In this document: positions 23,063-33,600 of the stretch, in pieces
How the letters are laid out: each line of letters starts with the position of its first letter
How positions within the stretch are numbered: position 1 is the stretch's first letter
Assembly: GCA_963281255.1 (NCBI GenBank)
Contig: OY725495.1
Location: 558,001-622,000, forward strand
Direction of reading: 5' to 3'
From: Aphrocallistes beatrix
Taxonomy: Eukaryota; Porifera; Hexactinellida; Sceptrulophora; Aphrocallistidae
DNA: 64,000 nucleotides
Made by a program: the position numbers and the translations under genes
The notes under the pieces: generated by a model
What the model saw: the letters and a program-made list of their open reading frames with translations, nothing else
Databases searched by the model: none
Told to the model about the DNA's origin: nothing

Positions 23063-25214
23063 GTCTATTCGATGTGCACGAGTAAAATGAAGAAAAGCTA
23101 CTGACGAATAGAATCTGACGTGTTAAGCAATCATAGGCACAATTACTAGGGACATTTTAGGCCCACCCAGAATTGATCAGCCCGTAATACAAAAGTATAG
23201 ACCGCGCCCACCCTGCTAAGCAATATGCGATCAGAACCTAGTTGAACAGATTGATGGATGTGTAAGGTTTACATAAATAAACTAGAATATCCCGTCCCTC
23301 AATTCTTATATAAACATATTCAAGATGTTGCATAATTACGATAATGTTTTGGGAGATTACATGGGACTCATTACATGTAATCTCTGAAATCGGAATATTA
23401 CATTGATTCTAATTCTTAAAGTGGAACGCGGCTAAAGGTCAAAAATTTTCATGAAAATGACAGATCAAATATGAACTTCAAACCAGGACTCAACCTGGAA
23501 AAATGGGTAATTGTGTAATTGGGTATATCTTCGTAATATATACCATTGGGGATCCCATACAATTATCCAAATTCACTCACTAAGACAGAGAGACATTACA
23601 CAGGAAACAATAGATACATGCAAGAACTGGACATCATGCATACGTCTACGCGGTATGAATGTATTCAGAATTATATGCTCTTAAAAGGGCTAAACTGGAA
23701 AATATACAGAAGTATTCCCAATTTCGGCCTAATATAATTGCCTATTAGACCAGAATACTACAAATGACGTTGTTCTAGGTGCATCAAACTAGATGATATC
23801 ATATCGCATGGCGTAATAGCATAATGGTTGTAGTATCAAGTGCGTTGCCACAATATGGAATAACTTGACATTGTGAACTGGTAGTACACATAGTGATAGT
23901 CTATGAGCAATGCTATTCAACTATGGAGGAAGAGTGAATCTAGCGAGCAGCTTTTTCCAATTACTACATGCACTTGGAAATTTAGATTAAATAATTACTC
24001 AACCCCTGAAAAACAAAAATATTTCTTTTCTAGACCAAATAAAGAATCATCATATTGGGATAAACATTTCATAGGCATTGTATATGTCATTTACTAAATA
24101 GGTATCAACATTTTTTGCCAAATATTTTATCAATAATTGTCTAGTCCAGTGGTTCTCAACCGGGGTGCCATTTACTTCCTCTAGGGGTGCCGCAGGCCTT
24201 ACCACACTTACATACTGCTTTATTTTATTTTCTATTGATACCATTGTCAATGTTGAATTTGATGATTGTCCTCTGACAATCCTCTGGAATAATTTATTAC
24301 ACAATAATTTCCTAGTTTATTAATTAGTTATTCTATAATAAAGTCGTAATAATTCAAATCAATCTCCACTTTTACTATCATTTGTTCATTGGCCTGCCCC
24401 TAAGTCAAATTAAGGGGTGCCGCTGAAAGGTATAAGTTTAGAAAGGGTGCCGCGAGAAGAAAAAGGTTGAGAAACACTGGTCTAGTCAATAATGTCAATC
24501 CAATAAAAATGATAGTAAATAGTATATACTACATTAGTAACACCATACCTTTAAAATAATTTTTCCAAACTTGAGAAACTACACCAAGAGTAGTCATGTG
24601 AAACAAAGCAACATTTTTTGGTTTCAGTGGTAAATGAATAATCTAGTAGCATGATTATCACTTCGCGAAGGCGTGTACATAACTATTTGACAATGCGGTA
24701 ACCATGCTAAGGCTGTTGCATCTAGTTCTCAAGACCATAAATTCCATGCCAATCTTAAATGGTTACTTGTTGTAGATAAAGTAAAAAAGTAAAGTTTATA
24801 GATTTATATATTTTTCAAGATTCTGCCTAGTATGGTAAATAGCCACGTCTAGGATATAACTTATAATGTACTCATGGTGAAGAGAACGGAGTTGAAGCAG
24901 TCAGTATTTGTATCTCTAAATCTGATTGTTATAATATAAGAATTGCTCGTATTGAAATGGAGATAATCAAAATCAATTTAATTATGTGTATTAACATTAA
25001 ATTAAATGATAATGACACTGCAATAAGGGTGGAATGTGAAGTAGTAGGTACGTAGTAGCAACACTAATCATAGACATACATACATTAAGGTAAAACTGTG
25101 TGAGACGATTTGTCTCTAGGAAACTAAGTAACACAAAACAAACAGTACTATCCAATGCCTGCTGACAGACTTGGACTAGAATTCACACAAGCTAAACAGG
25201 AGAGACAAATATAG
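23063..25214. other. Intergenic, one hAT MITE, otherwise nothing
   Basis: This is 2.1 kb between the Rab and HMGB genes. Apart from the hAT MITE at 24147-24479, I see no coding, RNA or repeat structure that I can support. The short open frames lack any family features. Confidence 0.5.
24147..24479. mobile_element. hAT-type MITE, 333 bp, perfect 8-bp target duplication
   Basis: It starts CAGTGGTTCTCAACCGGGGT and ends AGGTTGAGAAACACTG. GTCTAGTC flanks it on both sides (24139-24146 and 24480-24487). GGGTGCCGC motifs recur at both subterminal regions. No transposase is encoded. Confidence 0.9.
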
Positions 25215-25908
25215 CTAGTCATCATCGTCTTCTGATTCATCCACATCCTCTTGGTTCACGGGCACAAACTGTCCTTTCTTGTACAGATCCATGTCATGTT
25301 CGTAACGCGTCTTGTCGGCCTTGGCGGAAAGATCATATGGCGCTTTCTGTTCTGCCGTCATTAATTTCCACGCTTCGCCCAGTTTCTTTGCAATGTCACC
25401 TACCGTCGCGCCAGGCGTCTGGCTCCTGAGCTTAGGCCGTTTCTCCGCACAAAAGAAGAAGAATGCAGACCTAAGATAAAATATATAATTGCCCAATCTG
25501 TTATCAGATAGTAGTGTAGCTACGGATCGGGTTTCTTGTAGATGCAACAGTTGGCTAATTAGGGTCTACTTTCAATTAGTAGTACGAAATAAAGTGAAAG
25601 AAAAGCACATACATATTTCTCTTGGGCAGTCGAGGGTCTTTCTTTTTCTTTTTGCGTCTTTTCCCGGTTTCAACTGGTGGGGTGTATGTGGACATCTCCT
25701 CATCGTAACGTGCCTTGTCCATTTCCGCACTCTTGACATATTTCGCTTTCTGCACATCGCTTAGTTCCTTCCACAACCCAGCGCATTCACGGGAAAAATC
25801 GGTGAAATTTACGTTGAGACCTTTATTTCGATAGTAGAGTCTCCGTTCTTGAACGAAAAATGCATATGCGGACATGCGACCCTTGGGCTTCTTTGGATCT
25901 TTCGGCAT
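25215..25908 (-). CDS. HMGB-type chromatin protein, two HMG boxes, acidic tail
   Basis: Two exons, 25613-25908 and 25215-25470, with donor AT|GTATGT and acceptor TTAG|G. The product is 183 residues. Box A starts at PKKPKGRMSAYAFFVQERR (about 5-23). The basic linker GKRRKKKKKDPRLPKRN leads into box B, whose first residues (MSAFFFFCAEKRP) are split by the intron. The protein ends in the acidic tail DESEDDDD. This is the HMGB1/2/3 plan: non-sequence-specific DNA bending in chromatin, and often an extracellular signal in vertebrates. The acidic tail is short compared with vertebrate HMGB1. The start is ATG 25908, within MPKDPKKPKG. An AG four bases upstream could be a 5' UTR splice acceptor. Confidence 0.93.
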
Positions 25909-27374
25909 TCCTATGGAGTAGATTTGGGATTGGTGTCGAGCCCCGTGATACACATCATAATTATGCAAGTAACTCACCGGTATTTTTTTTACAACAATTT
26001 CAAGTAAAAATGAAGATTATTTCGAAAAAATGTTCATTTTGTACTTGTTTAGTAACGAAGCTATGAGTTAGAAACCCAATGTAACGATATTCGATTGAAT
26101 ATATACAATTCAAAAGAAATTGCAACTTGTATAATAATAAATCCAGCACTGATCTAGTTAATAATGGAATAAAGTGAATATTGTACGTTGTAAACTGTAC
26201 TAGCATATTGGAGATAGTAAAGAGAATATAGGAAAGTAACTCACTGCTGAATCGTGTTGTAGGGCAAAGGCAATATGAATTTTTCTGCTATAGGAAAGCT
26301 GTGTACTTGTGTCGCCTATAGAAAAGTACTGGACAGAGATACTGTAGGATTTGTATAGTATGGGAAATGCCATATAAACTGTATTCAATACTATTTCTAC
26401 ATAGAGAATCAAGGCCTATTTGAAAGCATAGATCAGTTCTGCATAGTATTGCATACTTGAGAAGACGTAATAAGGTACTTCACTGCACTATTCTAAAGAA
26501 ACTATGCACTACTGTGAATGTACTGAGAGTTGCATTACCATATCACACCAGATATACGTATACTGAGTGGGATTTGAAGATAAAATTCGCTGTGTGGTCA
26601 TAACACAATATCGAATCAATGCTTCTTTCAAACACAACGAAATATATTCTTAATAAATTTACCAAATAGAATACGGTATTCAAATTTATAATATCAAATG
26701 TATTGAAGAGGAATATAGTCGGGGTCGTTGTAAGGAGATACAAAGAACCCACAGGCCCAGTCTAACTTTGATTCTTGAGATTAAGAACTAGATAGCATTA
26801 TCAAAAGTAGAAGAAATGTCTATAAAGTGGTCTGCCCATGCCTTACCGTCGATAAAGATGAACAGATTGAATACCTAATCAGTAGCGTTTATTTAAATAA
26901 AATTAGCCAGATCATCTCGTCTAATCTGACCGCTTTCGCGTCCTAATCATGCGCTTTAGTTAGCAGTAACTTAGCATCCTTACAAGCATTTTAACATGCA
27001 ATAAATAAAATAGTAATTACCACTTCAAAGTTATTCATCAGCTACTTTCTTACAATGTACAAGTAAATAGTGAGATCTAGCTTCCATGCACTCTGTGCAC
27101 GTACCAACATAACTGCCAAGGTTAAAATTTACCTATTTGAACGTACCAATGCTTACTCTACAAACTTATATCGTCCCACGCGATAGCAATCAGAAGATCT
27201 GTGAACCGCTTCCATCTCAGGACCGCCGGGTTGAAACCAGTGTTGCTAGATGAACTGCTTAGCATGTTCATGCCACATAACTTCAAATGTTCATGCCAAG
27301 TTCATGTCATAAAGCAGTAAATATTCTTGCCAAGTTCTTGCCAAAACTCAAAAAAACTCAAATTAGCGGTTAAG

Positions 27375-28055
27375 CAAAAGTAAACAAATAATTTATCATA
27401 TAGACCTGAAAATATGATATTCGAAATCTACACCCCTGAAACCCCATGTCAACCGTTGAAAGCAAGCCTCTAGCATATTTTTGAGATTTGTTCACTTTAT
27501 GTATCCAATGAAACAAAAGTAAACACAAAATTTATCATATAGACCTGAAAATACGATATTCGAAATCTACACCCCTGAAAACCCCATGTCAACCGTTGAA
27601 AGCAAGTTTCTAGCATATTTTTGAGATTTGTTTACTTTATGTATCTAATGTAAACAAAAGTAAACAAATAATTTATCACATTTACTCGAAAATACGATAT
27701 TCGAAATCTACACCCCTGAAAACCCCATGTTACCCGTTGAAAGCAAGTTTCTAACATATTTTTGAGATTTGTTTACTTTATGTATCTAATGTAAACAAAA
27801 GTAAACAAATAATTTATCACATTTACTCGAAAATACGATATTCGAAATCTACACCCCTGAAAACCCCATGTCAACCGTTGAAAGCAAGTTTCTAGCATAT
27901 TTTTGAGATTTGTTTACTTTATGTATCTAATGTAAACAAAAGTAAACAAATAATTTATCACATTTACTCGAAAATACGATATTCGAAATCTACACCCCTG
28001 AAAACCCCATTTCAACCGTTGAAAGCAAGTTTCTAGCATATTTTTGAGATTTGTA
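27375..28055. repeat. Five tandem copies of a 141-bp unit
   Basis: The phase marker CAAAAGTAAAC recurs at 27375, 27514, 27655, 27796 and 27937, with spacings of 139, 141, 141 and 141. Each unit contains ATTCGAAATCTACACCCCTG and TTTTTGAGATTTG. Copies 3-5 are nearly identical, so they expanded most recently. Confidence 0.92.
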
Positions 28056-28059
28056 AAAC

Positions 28060-28213
28060 GCGACATGTCGCAAATCAAAACGCGACATGTCGTAAAACGC
28101 GACATGTCGCAAACTAAAACGTGACATGTCGCAAACTAAAACGCGACATGTCGCAAATCAAAACGCGACATGTCGCAAACTAAAACGCGACATATCGCAA
28201 ACTAAAACGCGAC
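28060..28213. repeat. Array of 12-bp palindromes GCGACATGTCGC
   Basis: Seven copies plus a partial one, spaced about 21-23 bp by an AAACTAAAA-type linker. One copy reads GTGACATGTCGC, one GCGACATGTCGT and one GCGACATATCGC. The array marks the point where the 141-bp units change orientation. Confidence 0.92.
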
Positions 28214-28215
28214 AA

Positions 28216-28570
28216 AAACAAATCTCAAAAATAGGCTAGAGACTTGCTTCCAACGGGTGACATAAGGTTTTCAGGGGTGTAGATTTCGAATATCATATTT
28301 TCAGATTAATATGATAAATTATTTGTTTACTTTTCTTTTGATTAGATACATAAAGTAAACAAATTACAAAAATTGGCTAGAGACTAGCTTCCAACGGTTG
28401 ACATGGGGATTTTAGTGGTGTAGATTTCGAATATCATATTTTCAGATCGATATGATAAATTTTTTGTTTACTTTTGTTTACATTAGATACATAAAGTGAA
28501 CAAATCTCAAAAATAGGCTAGAAATCTGCTTCCAACGGTTGCCTTGGGGTTTTCAGGGGTGTAGATTTCA
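28216..28570. repeat. Inverted copies of the 141-bp unit
   Basis: CAGGGGTGTAGATTTCGAAT and AGTAAACAAAT-type segments, the reverse complement of the left array, occur two to three times. They are more diverged than the left units. With the left array they form a long imperfect inverted repeat around the palindromes. Confidence 0.85.
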
Positions 28571-30610
28571 TGTCAAGTTCATGCCATGTTCATGTCAAAT
28601 CAAAGAAGTATTTTGCCATATTAATGCCACAACTCAAAAGTTCATGAAAATGGTCAAATCTATGAACTTTGTTCATGATATGGTAACATTGGTTGAAACC
28701 CACTACTTCAGGCCGTATAGCTATGCCCCTGCATCTATCAATGCGAATCAACTTCTTCAGCAATGAGCATACTTTCGGTTGGATCGTTCCTAATTATAAA
28801 ATTTCTTTGGATAGTAGGAAAGCAAATTTGTTTGAATATCAAACACCTTTTTAGATTTCAGCCTGTATTTCTTACTTTCAACTAACTAAAACGCAAAAGT
28901 GTAGATCTTTATAAAAGTTATTTAATATGTTCATTCGAAGAGTCACCTCAACCCCAGGATATTATTTGCTTATACCCGGAGGGAGGTGAACTCCTCCCTC
29001 TCCTGATTACTATTTTTCTCGATAGAAATTACATGCTTACAGGACTAGCAAGCTAACTATTAGCACTAATTAAGCCACATTCCAGAATTTTAAAGTTCTC
29101 AGTCAGCTTTTAAACCACCAACATTATATTGAACTGGATTTGGCAATAAATTCACCACAGCATAGATTGTCTAATACAGAGACATATGATTCAACATGTT
29201 TTTATGATCTGTAAAGTCAGATGGAACTTCCTCTATGAATCCTATCTAAATGAGAATTCTATTAAAATATTTAGTCAAATTGATAAAATCATCTCACGTA
29301 TATTGCGACAAAAATGTGAGAAGATTATTGCTACAGTGTAGGTGGGTACTGAATAGAGGTATTACATTGATTTCTTATAAGAGAAGAATTAGATATAAGC
29401 ATGATGAGTCTAAATTCCTGAATAGATCAATTTGGAGGTGTGGTTGTCGCCAACATATTAAGTGCGTATGATATAATACTTAGGTGAATGCTCTGAATAG
29501 AGAATATGATCTGAATATGGTGTCTGCCATGAAATCGAGATATCTCCCTCATTCGGTCAGCTCATCTTAACCATAATTTAATTAATCTCAGTTTAGGAGT
29601 TGATGCTGATGTGGAAATTCATTCATAAGTGCTATGTTGTAAAGAAATAACAGGTCTTAATTCATAAACGACCTTCAAAACGGATTTCAAGTCATTCCTA
29701 CTAAATTAAGAGGTCTAATTTCAGCTGTTAGAGTGATTTATTGTGAATGTGTGAATAGGATATGCATGAATTCAACAAATTGGAAGGTATTATTCTCATT
29801 TCTTAATCCGACATGATTAGTTAATAAGGAAATGATTGAGTATTAATTAAATATAAAGATCTTATGGTAATTATACTTTTGTCATTCTTATTAGAGACCA
29901 TGTGGCCAGAAGCTCATTTTGTTCATTTTATATAAACCTAACACCTTCTAGACCAGCTTTTCTCAAAATGTGGAGGGCGAGCTCCTTCTAGTGGTACGTG
30001 GAGGTAGCTCATTTTTACGAATTTATGTGACACTATATGTCCGCATCCCATTATAAATCACTCTTTGCATTAAAATAAAAAGGAAAATAATCATAGCGGT
30101 TTAGTACTAACATGTAAATTAGAGAAATTTGTTTCGGCAGCGCAACAATACCGCAGACTTGATCAATTTGGTTTATTTCAATGTTGAACATTGAAATAAA
30201 ACCACAGAAATATCACATATAATTATGCATTTTCTACTCGTTTTTCAACGACATGATAATAAGAACTTTAATGGGAAAATAACCCACATAGTATGTTGTA
30301 TCCTTGTGAACAGAGAAATGCATTGTTCTCTGGTCTGTAGACCTAATATAAACTATTTGGATCGAATGCTTTCCTTATGAAAAGAACCACACAATATGAT
30401 TTAACCCATATCCACAAAAGTTATTTAGTAATTTTTAATAGAGTAATGATAAACAAAATAAATTACAGATAAAAATTGTACAAAAATGTTGTCCAATTAA
30501 GTTAAGAAGTAAATTACAAGAAAAATTGAGAGAAAAAATATTGATCCAAAGAGATCATATGCATACTAATTTTACAAGAGTAAAAGCTAAAAAACACGGC
30601 TAAATATACT

Positions 30611-33600
30611 TCAATTGTTCAAAGAGCTTATTTTGGAGAAATCCTGCGAGTGAGACTTTGTCATTGGAGCTTGAATGTCTAGAAACAAAGGGGTTCTCTT
30701 AAAACTAAGGTGTTTAGTAGTACTTTCATCAAGGTCGGTGTCTAGAAACCGCTTAGAACCCATGTTAGCATCTGGGGAGTCTTTGGATCGCAATGAATTA
30801 CAGGATGAATTGAAATTCTTAGTGAAACCAAATAATTTACGACGTTGACTGGCATCATTCATTGTGAAGGAGCGTTTTGAAATATTGATTTCAGGAAGGA
30901 AGGAGGAGTCCTTTTTAAAGTTTTCTGAGGTAGTACTGCCCCTCTGCTTTGGAGATTTAGGAGATTGTTCATCTCTACTTTTGAATAGAGACGATTTCAA
31001 CTTCCCTAAAGCAGTTTTCCTATTCCCAGGTTCTTCGTCTGAATCCAAATCTGAATCTGAAAAGCCTTGTGGTAAGCTTATGGTGGGAATCAGTTTCAAC
31101 TTACGGAATTCTTTGCTAGTTACAGTCTTAATATTGTTACATCGCAACACGAGGATGATGTCGTTTGGGTGTAGTTCGAGAGACACATCAGGGTTAACGA
31201 GAACATAGGAATTAGTTAACTTACTGGGAAGAGGGGGGAGTTCTACATTGTCCATCCGGAACTCATTGAGTTTGTACTGTAGGAATTCTTGCACCTTACT
31301 GTACTGCATGGCATCGTGTCTAGAGGGAGATTTCTGTGTCTCAGTTCTGTAGATCCCGATCGCTAGGTCCTTTTTATCGTGCGCCAGCTTCTGCATCATA
31401 CGACCGTAGGTTTTGAGGTGCACCACCTCATCCTGGTTAATCTCAACCTTAGCCAAATAAGCTGAACTTTCTCTCTGTTCCAGACCCAACATCAACCGGA
31501 CTAACTCGATGATGTAGTCTTTCTTCGCTGACTGGTAGATAATGGTATCCAGCATACTCGGACTGAACACGTGGCCAGACTTGAAATAGGGAGTGGATAG
31601 GAAAAAATCAGGATTTCTCCGGTAATTTATGAAACCTTTGTATGACAGAAAACGCATGTTAGAACGATGGAATAGTTCAACATAGAATGGTGTATTGGGG
31701 AAAACCTTTCTCATTTTCAGGACGATATTCAAACGAGAAGCGTCGGTCATGTGAATTTCGTCTTTCTCCTCGTTCACACCGTCTCCAACACACAAAATGA
31801 CGCCTTTCGCATTCAACACTCCAGCTATCATCAAGTCGTCGACAGACTCTGCAGTCCCGACCATGAAGAAGACCAGCGGGAGCCAGGATATCGCCTCCAA
31901 GAAGGACGGTTCTGGAATGGTAGGAACTAGGAGAACGATCGGAATCACTTCCTTAGGAAGAATGTACTGAGATCGCAATGGGAGGATAAAGTGGTACAAC
32001 TGTGGCCCGGCATCTTCTGCCGATATAATGATGGCATTGGAATAAGGGAAAGGGTAGAGCTTCCGAACACATGGATCTTCAGGACGGAATTGTTCTCTGG
32101 TCGATTTAAAAATGGTAGATTGGTGGCAAAATATTTTCCATCCGAATTGTAGACAGCATTGAAGAACTGGCTTTATATTAACATGGCAGTGTATCCTAGA
32201 GCTTCCAATGTAGGGGCGTACAGGGGGCACTCCAACACCATGATTTCCTCCCATGGCTTCGAATGGATTTGATTTGATTTCAAATGTTGTCGTGTTATCC
32301 TCCAGTTGATGCAACTCTTTCTGTTCTTCCTCGTCGCGAATGGTGAGGTTTCCTTCTAAAGGAGTCTCAGCAGGATCGAAGATGTTCCTTCGAGAGAAGC
32401 GTTTCATTTTCACCATGGGCGCTTTTAAAATTTTCTTCCTCATTGGTGCGTCAAGGCCAACTGGTCTATCCTTCGCCGCCCCACCTTGAGACCTCAATAA
32501 CTTACCCAGCCCCACTGGTGTACCTGCTTCGGTGGCTGTCCTTTTTTGGTGGGACATTCTCCGGCGTGGGTAACTGGAATAGGAGTGGACAGGTCGTTGC
32601 ATGTTAGGTTCGAGAGAGCTTTTCTCTGGAACATGAGATTTAGGATCGTTCTCTGTTGACTCGGCTAATTCCGTATCTGGACACTCGGAAGGGTGTTCGT
32701 TCAAATCCTTGAGGGGCTGGTATCCTCTATCAAGAGGTAGAGGGGTTTCAAACACTGAATCCGTGATTGGGTATCCTGGAGAATTTAACTGAATGCTGCA
32801 GAATTCTTGCTTGTCTAAAGAGACTTGCACTGGAGCTACTGATTCAGATGGTGGTATCTCAGAAGTTTGTTTTTCAAACTTGTAGTGAATACTATGTCTC
32901 TTGTTCTCAGCAGCAGCTTGCATCATCTTATACCCATCTCGCATCGATTGATTCTTCTCTGCATCAGTGTCTTCAATCTTTGTCTCTTCAAATAAACTTG
33001 CGTTAATCTCGATACTAGGATTTTCAGGTTTTGTTACATTTTCCATGTTGAAATAGTGCATGTTGATGAGACTGACCTGTGCACACATCCGTTCTAATTC
33101 GTTCTTCACTTCGTATTTGGGTTCTCTCTCAACCATTTTGCTCAGCTCCTCTCGGTTTTGCGAGATATAGAAGCAGATGTCATCACTTTTAAGAATGTAG
33201 TCAGGGCCTGGATTTAGAAATATTTTGTTCTTCTCACTACATTTGACCCCAATTAGGAGGACACCCGTGGTTCTAAGCACTAAAACTGCAGTGAAAAGGA
33301 AATTCTTAGAGGCGAATTGGGAAAATATCCGACTGTCCTCGAGTCGTATATCATATATCTCATTTCCTGAGCAGTAGGAGTATTCTTTGTTCTTCTCAGA
33401 AGAATCAGGCGAAGTGGTATGCAATAGAAGGGTGATAAACGATGAAAATCCTGGGCATATACAGTTACTGGCGAAGAGAGCATGCTTGATCTCCCCTTCA
33501 CACATTATTTTGGTCGCAAAATCGACGTGAAAACGGTTTTCTGGTTTCAGGATGTGTACGTATAGTTTAACTCGAGGCGCGAAACGATTAATGGCGATAG

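Larger units (their letters stand above)
27238..28691. mobile_element. Non-autonomous hAT element with satellite interior
   Basis: It starts CAGTGTTGCTAGATGAAC and ends GTTCATGATATGGTAACATTG, whose reverse complement begins CAATGTTACC. The 8-bp duplication GTTGAAAC flanks it (27230-27237, 28692-28699). Both subterminal zones carry repeats of GTTCATGCCA and GTTCATGTC. Inside are five direct copies of a 141-bp unit, a palindrome array, and two to three inverted copies of the same unit. No transposase is present, so it must be mobilised in trans. Confidence 0.85.
25909..30610. other. Gene-poor 4.7-kb region with a large hAT element
   Basis: No gene is supported. The main structure is the 27238-28691 element. 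Near 29952 a sequence CCAGCTTTTCTCAAAATGTG looks like a hAT 5' end, but I did not find its partner. The rest is AT-rich with only chance frames. Confidence 0.5.

Noticed and set aside
23800-23880. Possible tRNA-like segment (GCGTAATAGCATAATGGTTG)
   Set aside because: I could not fold an acceptor stem or find a proper B box downstream.
27914-28105. Small ORF with MSRFTTCRVLICDMSRF repeats
   Set aside because: It is a translation of the GCGACATGTCGC palindrome array and not a gene.
28060-28213. CRISPR-like look of regularly spaced short palindromes
   Set aside because: The spacers are the same short A-rich linker, and the genome is an animal's. It is a tandem repeat inside a transposon.
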